Shown here: positions 8,168-15,875 of the stretch, one piece after another
Layout of the letters: every line of letters begins with the position of its first letter
Position numbering within the stretch: the first letter of the stretch is position 1
NCBI GenBank assembly: GCA_947089145.1
Contig: CAMUJH010000031.1
Location: forward strand, 1 to 47,165
Source of the DNA: an uncultured Hungatella sp.
GTDB lineage: Bacteria > Bacillota > Clostridia > Lachnospirales > Lachnospiraceae
DNA length: 47,165 nucleotides
Direction of reading: 5' to 3'
The notes under the pieces: generated by a model
Databases searched by the model: none
Told to the model about the DNA's origin: nothing
The model's input: the letters and a program-made list of their open reading frames with translations, nothing else
Made by a program: the position numbers and the translations under genes

Positions 8168-9304
8168 CTAGGCTTTTTTTGCTTTGGGAACAAGAACAGG
8201 GGTATGCGAAATAATAAAAATGATCAGCATCAGCATATTATAAGGTGAAACGATATAATAATTTTCAAATGTGCCGGCAGCAAGCATTCCATAAACAGAA
8301 GCAATACATACAGCTTTTACAGGGGAGGAGGACGTACACACTTCCTGTATACGCTTATACAGGAAATAAAGGACGATTAAAAAGACCGGAAGCCCATGGA
8401 TAAACAGGATATCCAAAAGCGCATGGTGAACCTCCTTAATACACAAATCCGGAGCCACTACATCAAGATTTGAGCCAAGCCCGGTAATTGGATGCTCAAG
8501 AAAGATCTGAAAGAATTGATACCAAATAATATCTCTCCCGCTGGCAAATCTTTTTCCTAAGACATAGACGCCGTCAACGGCGCCGCTTTTCCATAAAAAT
8601 ACATATATAACGGGCATGAGGAGACTGGCTCCCAAAACAAATGGAATGGTATAGCTTTTCTTAGGGAGAATATAGTATGTACCGGCCCATGCAATAAGTG
8701 CAAGCAACACTCCCCTGCAGTTAAAAGACAAAATACGTGCCCCTATAATACAAATCAAAAATAAAATGGCAGCAGGAAAAAGCCATTTTGGCATTTGGAA
8801 AGGGGATAAATAATATATCAGGAAAGATGCAAACACGCAGAAGTTGGTCAAAACAACAAGGGAGGAACCATTTGGGTTTGCAAGGTAATATCCATAGGAT
8901 TCTTCATTAATAAATAACCAGTAGAACAAAATCAGAAACGAGGCAAGGGCAATAGTGCCCATCTGAATTCTGTCAAAACGGACCTTGTTTGCCAGGTAAA
9001 GTATAAGGATAAAATCGGCGATGGTAAAAAAGGCGCCGATATTGGACTTAATAAGGATTATATTGATTCCGCCAAGGAGGATTCCGCCGCACATAAGAAA
9101 AAATTCTGTTTCTTTATTCTGGAAACAGTCTTTCAGTGAAACGTGATTTAGAAATAAAATCCCCAGTGAAACGAAAATAAAAGGAGGAGCAATGTAAGTA
9201 AATTTCTCCCATAAACTTAAAGTAGTCATGGTCGTAAAAACAAAGAAAAGAAAAATTATAATAGCAAACCAGTCCACAAACTGGTGAATTTTTTGATGAT
9301 TCAT
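8168..9304 (-). CDS. O-antigen ligase/polymerase-like membrane protein (Wzy_C type)
   Basis: This 378-aa polytopic protein has about ten hydrophobic segments. The diagnostic part is the extracytoplasmic loop ASGRDIIWYQFFQIFLEHPI, then TGLGSN and HHALLDILFIHGLP (about residues 255-310). This matches the Wzy_C/WaaL family, which polymerises lipid-linked repeat units or ligates glycans at the outer face of the membrane. I start at 9304 (MNHQKIHQ) because GGAGG lies 5 nt upstream; the longer version at 9316 would place its start codon inside that ribosome site. It is the last gene of a minus-strand operon with three glycosyltransferases and a divergent flippase, so polymerase for a capsule or exopolysaccharide is the likely role. 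Confidence 0.8.
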   Translation of the reverse strand: MNHQKIHQFVDWFAIIIFLFFVFTTMTTLSLWEKFTYIAPPFIFVSLGILFLNHVSLKDCFQNKETEFFLMCGGILLGGINIILIKSNIGAFFTIADFILILYLANKVRFDRIQMGTIALASFLILFYWLFINEESYGYYLANPNGSSLVVLTNFCVFASFLIYYLSPFQMPKWLFPAAILFLICIIGARILSFNCRGVLLALIAWAGTYYILPKKSYTIPFVLGASLLMPVIYVFLWKSGAVDGVYVLGKRFASGRDIIWYQFFQIFLEHPITGLGSNLDVVAPDLCIKEVHHALLDILFIHGLPVFLIVLYFLYKRIQEVCTSSSPVKAVCIASVYGMLAAGTFENYYIVSPYNMLMLIIFIISHTPVLVPKAKKA

Positions 9305-9334
9305 AAAAACCTCCATTTAATTATGATTAACATT

Positions 9335-10195
9335 CTATAATTTACCGATAATCCGCAGCATATATGCCCCAGGAAAGGAGGCCAGGATTTCGGCTTTATG
9401 TGCAGGAATCTGCAGCATAGGATTTTGCTTCAGCTTCCAGCAGAAACAGATGGCATGGGAAATGTACTTATACCGAAGCACTGAAAATTTTGAATTCTCA
9501 ATTTTCTGCTGGTAATACAGCAGCCACCCTTTTGGATTATTTTCCCGAAGGGCTTCGATGGAGCGGGATAAGCCGTCATCCAGGTATTCGCAAATGGCCA
9601 GTATTTTAGGAAATACACAAAGAGGGCAGCACTGATCTATCCGGTCATAGGAAACTGCTTCGGGAATAAAGTTCTCGCCCTCAAAAGAGGGGAAGGGATA
9701 TTGGGCCAGAAGCTCTGTCCGGTGTATTAAGGCAGTATCTCCTGTAAATCCTTTTTCATATAGCTCCTGCAGCGTGGCTGTGGCCACGCCGGGAAATTTG
9801 CCTCCTGACAGGGTATGTGAACAATCGCTTCCCTTGTATGCCACAATGCCAGCCAGATGTTCTTTGCCTTCCAGAGATTTCCACTGGTTCAGGATGCTCT
9901 CCACAGCGTCATCCACTAAATAGTCATCAGAATCAATGCAGACAAAAAGTTCCGTACGGCACAGCTTCACGGCACGGTTATGGGCCCTCATTTTTCCGCC
10001 GTTTTGCTGTTTATGGTATTCAATAGAAATCTTAGCTTCCTGTATCCAGCCTTGGACAAGCTGTTCCGTATTATCCGTGGAACCGTCGTCTATAATCAGC
10101 CAGAGAAAGTTTTTATCGGTTTGGCGGCATAGCGCCTCATAAGCCTGAGGAAGCCTGTACGCCCGATTATAAGTAGGAGTAAAAACTGTAAGCAT
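9335..10195 (-). CDS. Family 2 glycosyltransferase
   Basis: This 286-aa cytoplasmic GT-A enzyme begins LTVFTPTYNRAYRLPQAYEA and has the nucleotide-binding IIDDGSTDNTEQLV, then NGGKMRAHNRAV and the metal-binding DxD in CIDSDDYLVDDAV (about residue 95). It transfers a sugar from a nucleotide donor to a lipid-linked or glycan acceptor; neither can be deduced. I choose the ATG at 10195 because AAAGG is 10 nt away; an ATG two codons upstream is too close to that site. It sits between the polymerase and a GT32 gene in the same operon. Confidence 0.85.
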   Translation of the reverse strand: MLTVFTPTYNRAYRLPQAYEALCRQTDKNFLWLIIDDGSTDNTEQLVQGWIQEAKISIEYHKQQNGGKMRAHNRAVKLCRTELFVCIDSDDYLVDDAVESILNQWKSLEGKEHLAGIVAYKGSDCSHTLSGGKFPGVATATLQELYEKGFTGDTALIHRTELLAQYPFPSFEGENFIPEAVSYDRIDQCCPLCVFPKILAICEYLDDGLSRSIEALRENNPKGWLLYYQQKIENSKFSVLRYKYISHAICFCWKLKQNPMLQIPAHKAEILASFPGAYMLRIIGKL

Positions 10196-10217
10196 AATCA
10201 TATCCTTTCACGACAAA

Positions 10218-10955
10218 TCAGCTTTCCTTTTTAGGCCGCCTGAATAGAAAATCCCTGACAGCTACCAGCTTGAAAAAAATGTCAGGGCCTACAATCCGCC
10301 TGATTTTCAGCAGGATTTTCTGCCGGGGCCCCTGCCAGGAAGCATTAAACCAATGAATGCTGTAGGTTGAGTCAGTAACATGCAGCTTTCCGGTGAAGAA
10401 ATCCTTAGGACAAAAATATTCCGTAGGATAAATCGTAATATCGGCAACAACCTGCTTTTGATTGTTTTGCTTTAATCCGTGTTTCAGCAGAAACTCTGTA
10501 TTCATAACCGGGCTGGGGGTCATGTCATAGGAGCCGTCCTCCTTAAGAAACGATAAATTATCATAAATTCCCATTAACTGCTTTAAAGCAGGATGGTGTT
10601 TTTCAGCTGCAATCCCTGAGCCGGGATTAACGTTTTTCCCGTCTTCAAATCCCATAAAGCCCTTGTTGTCCAATAAATCGTCAAGATTTTTTATGAGTTC
10701 AACGTCTGTGTCCAGGTAAATTCCGCCGTGTTCATAGACAATATCCAGCCTGGCAAAATCAGGCACAAAGCCCCATTTTTTAGCGGTGTAAGCTTCCTGC
10801 ATATATGGATTTTTGGTAATGTCATAATTTGACTCATCCCATTGCATAATGGTATAGTCAGGGCACAGTTTTTTCCAGGATTCAATACAATGCCTGTCTT
10901 TCTCGGGAATCGGCTTTCCGCCAAACCAGCAATAGTGGATAATTTTTGGTATCAT
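10218..10955 (-). CDS. GT32-type glycosyltransferase (DXD sugar-binding family)
   Basis: This 245-aa enzyme opens IPKIIHYCWFGGKPIPE, the classic start of capsular GT32 enzymes related to Och1 and mannosyl/galactosyl transferases. WGFVPDFARLDIVYEHGGIY is followed by the DTD metal site (about residue 79) and NPGSGIAAEKHHPALKQLM. Ribosome site AAAGGAG precedes the ATG. It is cytoplasmic, with no membrane segment. In the operon it lies between two GT2 enzymes 16-18 bp away on each side. The sugar is unknown. Confidence 0.85.
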   Translation of the reverse strand: MIPKIIHYCWFGGKPIPEKDRHCIESWKKLCPDYTIMQWDESNYDITKNPYMQEAYTAKKWGFVPDFARLDIVYEHGGIYLDTDVELIKNLDDLLDNKGFMGFEDGKNVNPGSGIAAEKHHPALKQLMGIYDNLSFLKEDGSYDMTPSPVMNTEFLLKHGLKQNNQKQVVADITIYPTEYFCPKDFFTGKLHVTDSTYSIHWFNASWQGPRQKILLKIRRIVGPDIFFKLVAVRDFLFRRPKKES

Positions 10956-10973
10956 TCTGTTCTCCTTTGTTTT

Positions 10974-11768
10974 TCAGCTGCGGTTTTTGCCTAAGGCTTC
11001 CTGCTTATAAGAATTTTTTCCCGTGATCATATACCGGGCTGCCTGAAAAAAGGATACCTGCTTTTTGTACAGCTTATATTTGCGGACAGCATACTGAGCA
11101 ATGAGAAGCAGGGAATAACGAGAGGTCATTGCCTGAAAGCTGGCGCCCCGGGAAATAAAAAAGTCTTTATTAAAGCCATTGTACCATGTAGACGGCTCAT
11201 AGCGCAGCTGCGCGATTTTTTGAGGAACATAATATATGTTTAATCCCTGCCTTAAACATTCATAGAGAAATGCGTTTTCTTCTCCCATCCGGTATTTTGT
11301 TCCGGCTCCAATAAGCTCATTTAGGCGAATGCCGCCAATGCTGTTTCGCTTAAAAGAAATTTCATAAGAAATGATTTTACCGCTTGTAAGATAACTGATT
11401 CTTCGGGGGGAGGAGTAACAAGGAACCGGATTGATTTCTGATTCTACGTGGAAAACAATGATGTCATATTCCGGATGTTTTTCATATTCCTGTAAAATGA
11501 TCGATTCATAGCCATCTAAATACTCTACATCATTGTCACAGAATATACAGATGTCAGCCTGAGAATGGTCAATGGCCTTGTTGCGGCTTTTGCTCAGTCC
11601 CCGCTCCTGGGTTTCAATATAGGTAATGCGCCGGCCGTTTTCCGCGATCGTCAGATGGCCTGTTTGATTGCACTGATTAACAATGACGCAGTTTCCCGTT
11701 ATATTTAAAGAGTCAATATAATGATAATCCTTTAAATGCATAGCCGACAATAAGACATCTAAAGTCAT
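10974..11768 (-). CDS. GT2-like glycosyltransferase, first gene of the polysaccharide operon
   Basis: This 264-aa protein resembles a compact GT-A enzyme: ERGLSKSRNKAIDHSQADIC, followed by the acidic FCDNDVEYLDGY (DND as metal site, about residue 80) and IGAGTKYRMGEENAFLYECL, with the acidic acceptor-side residues. The N-terminal strand lacks the usual open PxYN motif and begins VLLSAMHLKDYHYIDSL, so it belongs to a divergent subfamily. GGAGAAG precedes the ATG. A strong promoter (11814-11842) reads into it, making this the leading gene of the four-gene minus-strand operon. Confidence 0.75.
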   Translation of the reverse strand: MTLDVLLSAMHLKDYHYIDSLNITGNCVIVNQCNQTGHLTIAENGRRITYIETQERGLSKSRNKAIDHSQADICIFCDNDVEYLDGYESIILQEYEKHPEYDIIVFHVESEINPVPCYSSPRRISYLTSGKIISYEISFKRNSIGGIRLNELIGAGTKYRMGEENAFLYECLRQGLNIYYVPQKIAQLRYEPSTWYNGFNKDFFISRGASFQAMTSRYSLLLIAQYAVRKYKLYKKQVSFFQAARYMITGKNSYKQEALGKNRS

Positions 11769-11813
11769 AATGCTTCTCCACCTATGGTACTTTTTGTTTC
11801 TGTTTCGGGTAAT

Positions 11814-11842
11814 ATTATAGTATACTTACAGCGAAAAAGCAA
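11814..11842 (-). promoter_or_regulatory. Promoter of the minus-strand glycosyltransferase operon
   Basis: On the minus strand TTGCTT (11837-11842) and TATAAT (11814-11819) are 17 bp apart, about 45 bp before the first glycosyltransferase start. Confidence 0.65.
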
Positions 11843-11873
11843 ATAGGTTAACGGTTTTGTAAGAAAAAATCAG

Positions 11874-11903
11874 TTGTGGAAAGTATTGCAATCTGTGTAT
11901 AAT
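11874..11903 (+). promoter_or_regulatory. Promoter of the flippase gene
   Basis: TTGTGG (11874-11879) and TATAAT (11898-11903), 18 bp apart, lie 31 bp before the flippase start and back to back with the operon promoter. Confidence 0.6.
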
Positions 11904-11933
11904 GGTTAAGAAAAGCGAGGTGAATGACAGAAC

Positions 11934-13337
11934 ATGAAGGAATTAAAGCGCTTAATAAAAACGACAGGAATATATTTTCTGGGCACGGTGGGGACCAAAT
12001 TGATTTCGTTTCTGCTTCTGCCTTTATATACGTCATATCTGGTGCCAAGCCAGTACGGTCAATATGATGTTAATATTACGTATGCCACGTTGTTTGCATC
12101 TGTCTGTTTTCTTGATATATGGACGGGAATTATGAAATATATGTTTGAGTGCAGAGAAGATGATCAGCAGCTTCATGTGGTCTACAGCGGCATTGTGATT
12201 TTTCTGTCTTCTGCCGTGATTTATATAGCGCTGATGGCGTGTTTCGGGGTTATCAGGAAGACCGAGTACTTGCCGGGGGTTGCGGCATATGGCTTTTTCC
12301 TGTGCCTTCAGAACCTGTATGGATATTTGGCAAGGGCATACGGAAAAAATCTGCTGTTTATTTTTTCGGGAATGATTTCAACGGCCTGCAATGCATTACT
12401 TAATATTTTGTTTCTGGTGGCGTGGAAGTGGGACTATAAGGCGCTGTATGTAGCATATGCCATAGGGATTTTGATCCAGTGTATTATATTAGAGGCGAAA
12501 CTACAGCTGCTTCGGCAGTTTAAGAGAAGATACCTGGATAAAGACACAATAAAAAATCTGCTTCGTTTCTCCCTGCCTCTCTGCATTAATTCTCTGTGTT
12601 ACTGGCTTCTGACCGGGTATAACCGGATCATAATAGAAAGAGAGATTGATGCTGCTGCCAATGGATACTATGCAGTGGCGTCTAAATTCGGCGGGATACT
12701 GCTGCTGGTATCATCTTGTTTTTCCATGGCCTGGCAGGAAGTGGCTTACAGCAAATACGGGAAGGATGAAGACACAGGAAAATTTTATTCCTATGCTACA
12801 TCGATTTATATAAAAGTCCTTTTCTGCGGTTTTTTCGTAATACTGCCAATGGTTTACATGCTTTTCCCCTATCTTGTAGACAAAGGGTATGATGCGGCGA
12901 AACCTATGATCCCTGTTAATATGCTGGCAACGCTGGCCGGTATTTTGTTTATATTTCTGGCAAATATTATCGGCACTTATAAAAAGAATAACGTTGTATT
13001 CCTTTCTACCTTGGCGGCAAGCGCGGTAAATATGGCGGTGGTGCATGCGGCCATTGGAAAGATCGGGGCGGAGGCGGCAAACATTGCGTTGCTGGCAGGG
13101 TATGTAGTAAGCGACGTGATACGGATTTATATAATAGGAAATGAGATTGAGTATCATTTGGACTGGAAAATGTTCCGGTACCTTGTTCCGTTTACAGGGA
13201 TTGTGCTGCTGGGGTTTTGGAAGGGGCAGAAAGAGGATAATCTTGTATTGTTTTTCCTTGGGCTGATAGTATGCGTCGGAGTCCTGCGAAAGGATATGGA
13301 GCCTCTGCTTTTAAGAAGGAAGGAGATTTTCAAATGA
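11934..13337 (+). CDS. Wzx-type oligosaccharide flippase (MOP superfamily)
   Basis: This 467-aa membrane protein has about 12-14 hydrophobic segments. It begins LIKTTGIYFLGTVGTKLISF and LLPLYTSYLVPSQYGQYDV, the typical first helix and loop of polysaccharide transporters (PF01943-like). It flips undecaprenyl-linked repeat units outward for the polymerase encoded at 8168. The start has GCGAGGTGA upstream. It is transcribed divergently from the glycosyltransferases from a shared 165-bp region. Its stop overlaps the start of a 30-codon frame (ATGA), and its 3' end holds a strong ribosome site for it. The specific glycan cannot be inferred. Confidence 0.85.
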   Translation: MKELKRLIKTTGIYFLGTVGTKLISFLLLPLYTSYLVPSQYGQYDVNITYATLFASVCFLDIWTGIMKYMFECREDDQQLHVVYSGIVIFLSSAVIYIALMACFGVIRKTEYLPGVAAYGFFLCLQNLYGYLARAYGKNLLFIFSGMISTACNALLNILFLVAWKWDYKALYVAYAIGILIQCIILEAKLQLLRQFKRRYLDKDTIKNLLRFSLPLCINSLCYWLLTGYNRIIIEREIDAAANGYYAVASKFGGILLLVSSCFSMAWQEVAYSKYGKDEDTGKFYSYATSIYIKVLFCGFFVILPMVYMLFPYLVDKGYDAAKPMIPVNMLATLAGILFIFLANIIGTYKKNNVVFLSTLAASAVNMAVVHAAIGKIGAEAANIALLAGYVVSDVIRIYIIGNEIEYHLDWKMFRYLVPFTGIVLLGFWKGQKEDNLVLFFLGLIVCVGVLRKDMEPLLLRRKEIFK

Positions 13338-13426
13338 AAGATTTTTTAGATAAAGAGATGCTTTGCTATCCGGATTACGGTTCGATTGCTGTTATGGATG
13401 GCACAGTTGTGGTGAAGTTTAGATAA
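13334..13426 (+). CDS. 30-aa open frame translationally coupled to the flippase
   Basis: ATGA overlap with the flippase stop and a strong GAAGGAAGGAG ribosome site support translation. The product (start MKDFLDKEMLCYPDYGSIAV, 30 aa, no membrane segment) matches no family I know. It may be the surviving start of a larger gene lost by deletion, since a hairpin follows within 25 bp, or a genuine small protein. Confidence 0.4.
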   Translation: MKDFLDKEMLCYPDYGSIAVMDGTVVVKFR

Positions 13427-13447
13427 TTTCGGAAAGCCTGATTTCGT

Positions 13448-13488
13448 GTCCCATCCATTCAGAAACAGAATTTCTGGATGGACGGGAC
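13448..13488. terminator. Imperfect 18-bp stem between convergent genes
   Basis: GTCCCATCCATTCAGAAA pairs with TTTCTGGATGGACGGGAC (one mismatch, one G-T pair) around a 5-nt loop. It lies between the flippase unit and the convergent MORN gene and could stop transcripts from both sides, though no long T-run follows. Confidence 0.55.
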
Positions 13489-13515
13489 GCTGGGATTCAT
13501 GACTTCGGATTCACC

Positions 13516-14718
13516 TTAATTCTGTATATTGCCGTCTTTATACTTTTCAATAACAGAACTGCCATCTTTTTTTAGCCGCGTGATGGTTCCGTCTGTTATT
13601 TTGCCATCCACCGTGGTACCTGTGGTGCTTTGCCTGAAGTCCCTGTATGTACCTGTTTTATCTTTACCTGTGTCTTCCCAGAAGGTTCCTTTATAAGTAG
13701 TGCCGCTGGGCTTTATATACATTCCTTCCGTACGCTTTCCTGCTTTGTGCTGACCTTCAAATAAATTTCCTGATTCAGGCCAGAAATATATTCCGTAGCC
13801 TTCCGTCACTCGGTCTTTCAATTCTCCTATGTAGACCTGCCCATTCTTCATCAGCCTGAGTCCATAGCCGTTCTTGCCATCAGTTTCGCCGATAAAACGG
13901 CATCCATCGTTATCGGAAATAATTTGGGGACTGTCATTAGAAATCTCTCCGTCTTTATATTCGCAGAAAATCGCATTTCCGTCGGCTTTTATAAGAACCC
14001 CGGGTCCTTCTGCCTTATCATCTTTGTGATTGGCGATAAGCAGTGAATCATCTCTGTAATATTGAATTGCGGACTGTCGGCCGCCATCTTTCCAAAATCC
14101 CATAATATACATGACGTCATGCTTATCTGAAGAGTAATACATAAAGCCTGCGCCATCTTTCGCATCATCTTTCCAATAGCCCATATGCCAGCCTTCATCA
14201 GCATAGTAAAAGGTGCCCCAGCCGTTTCTCAGCCGGTTTTTAAATTCGCCGATATAAACCTCTCCGGTGGAATAAACGGCAATAGCCATGCCGTTATCAA
14301 TATCTTTTTTTTGCCGGGCAAAATACTGGGTTCCGGATGAAGTCCAGGATACGATTTCCGCATCATCTTTCCATTCATGATCTTCCACAATGCCTGCCTT
14401 TGTTACTTTCCCGTTTTTATCAATGATAATTGCCAGCCCATTAGCCTGATTGTCATAATAGGAAAAGATTTCGCGGCTTCCGTCTGTTTTGTAGCAAATA
14501 CCTGTTCCCTCCAGAGAATCGTCGTGCCAGAAGCCTTCAAACCGGTTTCCGTTTTTGTAGTAGATGGTTCCAGGCCCCTGCTGTTTGTCCGATATCCATC
14601 TTCCTTCTGTTTTATCTCCGTTGCTGTATTCCACTACTTGGCCGTAAGTATTTATAGATACTCCCAGAGATAACCCCAACATCAACATCGCTGCCGTAAG
14701 CATACGCCATCGTTTCAT
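13516..14718 (-). CDS. Secreted MORN-repeat protein
   Basis: This 400-aa protein has an N-terminal signal peptide (KRWRMLTAAMLMLGLSLGVS, cleavage plausible after NTYG). Many MORN-type repeats of the pattern YxxGxxxEGxWxxxxxxGxG follow throughout, for example YSNGDKTEGRWISDKQQGPG, YKNGNRFEGFWHDDSLEGTG and FYYADEGWHMGYWKDDAKDG. MORN repeats form beta-hairpin ladders and usually mediate protein or membrane contacts; here the protein would act at or outside the cell surface. There is no catalytic motif or sortase signal. It has a near-consensus promoter (14757-14785) and a GAGGAGGGG ribosome site, so expression should be strong. It diverges from the LytTR/GHKL system across a 381-bp region packed with inverted repeats, so that system may regulate it. 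Confidence 0.85.
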   Translation of the reverse strand: MKRWRMLTAAMLMLGLSLGVSINTYGQVVEYSNGDKTEGRWISDKQQGPGTIYYKNGNRFEGFWHDDSLEGTGICYKTDGSREIFSYYDNQANGLAIIIDKNGKVTKAGIVEDHEWKDDAEIVSWTSSGTQYFARQKKDIDNGMAIAVYSTGEVYIGEFKNRLRNGWGTFYYADEGWHMGYWKDDAKDGAGFMYYSSDKHDVMYIMGFWKDGGRQSAIQYYRDDSLLIANHKDDKAEGPGVLIKADGNAIFCEYKDGEISNDSPQIISDNDGCRFIGETDGKNGYGLRLMKNGQVYIGELKDRVTEGYGIYFWPESGNLFEGQHKAGKRTEGMYIKPSGTTYKGTFWEDTGKDKTGTYRDFRQSTTGTTVDGKITDGTITRLKKDGSSVIEKYKDGNIQN

Positions 14719-14756
14719 ATGTACCCCTCCTCGTATAATAAATTTATTCTGTCTTT

Positions 14757-14785
14757 ACTATACAAGCATTCCCCTCAATTGTCAA
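14757..14785 (-). promoter_or_regulatory. Near-consensus promoter of the MORN-repeat gene
   Basis: On the minus strand a perfect TTGACA (14780-14785) and TATAGT (14757-14762) are 17 bp apart, 38 bp before the start codon. Confidence 0.8.
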
Positions 14786-14862
14786 GAAATATAGAATTAC
14801 ATATTGATTTCTCAGAAAATACTAATTGATTATAAGAAATATAATTGGTTTATCCGGATATA

Positions 14863-14921
14863 TTTCTGATTTATCAGGAACCACCTTTAAAATATGGGAA
14901 ATATTTCTGTAAATACAGGAA
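14863..14921. promoter_or_regulatory. Tandem operator-like sites TTTCTG-N6-CAGGAA
   Basis: Two 18-bp interrupted palindromes, 14863-14880 and 14904-14921, both read TTTCTG-N6-CAGGAA. Their starts are 41 bp apart, about four helical turns, so dimers would sit on the same face. A 10-bp palindrome TATCCGGATA (14851-14860) lies next to them. They lie upstream of both the MORN gene and the LytTR regulator. The binding protein is unknown. Confidence 0.55.
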
Positions 14922-14953
14922 TAAAACTGAATTTCACAAGAGAAGTTATTTTG

Positions 14954-14980
14954 TACAATTAATATAATATATTAATTGTA
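14954..14980. promoter_or_regulatory. Perfect 27-bp palindrome upstream of the LytTR regulator
   Basis: Two 13-nt arms (TACAATTAATATA and its complement) flank a single A. The core ACAATTAAT resembles the ACAnTT-type half-sites of AgrA/ComE regulators, although those are normally direct repeats. A possible -10 TATAGT follows at 14985-14990, so a bound protein would cover the -35 region. An operator is more likely than a terminator because no gene runs into it. Confidence 0.55.
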
Positions 14981-15099
14981 GTTCTATAGTGAACATGCCT
15001 CAAATTTGGACTATTATACAAATCCCATAAATTATATGATGATTTTGAATGGAAAGTATGGTAAACTTGTCCTGATTATATACAGCAGGAGAGTAAGTG

Positions 15100-15825
15100 A
15101 TGTATCAGATAGCCATCTGCGATGATGAAATAAAAGAACTGGAGAAAACGGAATTATATTTAAAAGCCTGGCAGGAGGGACATAAAGACTGCCGCTTTAA
15201 GACGGACAGGTTTGTAAACGCAAACGAACTGCTGGATGCCATACAAAAGAACGGATACATGCCGGCGATTTTGCTGCTTGATATCTATATGCCTGGAAAG
15301 TCAGGGATTGCGGCGGCAAAAGAGCTGCGTCAGATGGGAGTGGACAGCAGGATCATTTTTCTTACTACGTCTAAGGAACATGCCCTGGAGGCTTTCGGGG
15401 TGAATGCTGACCAGTATCTGGTAAAGCCCGTTGCCAGAGAAGAGCTGTTTTCGGTACTGGACAGGCTGACGGAAGGGATGGAAAAAGAGCGGAAACCTTA
15501 TGTTTTGTTCCGCATTGACGGCACAGACCGCAGGGTGGCATTCAGGGATATTGTGCACTGCGAGGCTCAGGGAAAAAACCAGCAGATGTATTTTGCCGAC
15601 GGAAGCTGCGGACAGCTGCGTATGACTATGACGGATATATTTGAGGCCCTTTCTGCAAGAGAAGAGTTTGTCCGGGTAGGAGTTTCCTATATTGTAAATT
15701 TAGAGCATATCAACAGTTTAAGCGGGCAGGAGATCTGCCTGGACACGGGGAGGAGCATCTATCTTCCCAGAGGGGCTTATCAGCCTTTGCGGGAAAAATA
15801 TTTTTCGTTCTACTGTGAGGAGTGA
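15100..15825 (+). CDS. LytTR-family response regulator
   Basis: This 241-aa protein has an N-terminal receiver domain with acidic pocket D8-D9, phospho-acceptor D61 in LLLDIYMPGKSG, the switch Thr in IIFLTTSKEHALEAFG and the conserved Lys in YLVKPV. The C-terminal LytTR DNA-binding domain (about 135-238) contains RIDGTDRRVAFRDIVHCEAQ and FVRVGVSYIVNLEHINSLSG. It is an AgrA/VirR-type regulator, binding as a dimer upstream of target promoters. I use the ATG at 15100, 8 nt after GGAG; a GTG one codon earlier is also possible. The GHKL kinase gene follows after a 15-codon frame. Likely targets are the divergent MORN gene and its own promoter. Confidence 0.9.
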   Translation: MYQIAICDDEIKELEKTELYLKAWQEGHKDCRFKTDRFVNANELLDAIQKNGYMPAILLLDIYMPGKSGIAAAKELRQMGVDSRIIFLTTSKEHALEAFGVNADQYLVKPVAREELFSVLDRLTEGMEKERKPYVLFRIDGTDRRVAFRDIVHCEAQGKNQQMYFADGSCGQLRMTMTDIFEALSAREEFVRVGVSYIVNLEHINSLSGQEICLDTGRSIYLPRGAYQPLREKYFSFYCEE

Positions 15826-15827
15826 CC

Positions 15828-15875
15828 ATGAGACAAAAGATATATAAGTACAGGCAGCAGGAGACATACCATTGA
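15828..15875 (+). CDS. 15-codon leader frame coupling the regulator to the kinase
   Basis: A GAGG ribosome site and ATG open a 15-aa frame (MRQKIYKYRQQETYH). Its TGA overlaps the TTG start of the kinase (TTGA, 15872-15875). This arrangement would couple kinase translation to termination of the leader. It may be only a translational relay; a functional peptide is not suggested by the sequence. Confidence 0.35.
   Translation: MRQKIYKYRQQETYH

Noticed and set aside
7968-8171. 67-codon plus-strand frame before the polysaccharide cluster
   Set aside because: No ribosome site, runs through the hairpin, no recognised family.
14954-14980. Terminator
   Set aside because: All-AT palindrome with no G/C-rich stem, and no gene reads into it from either side.
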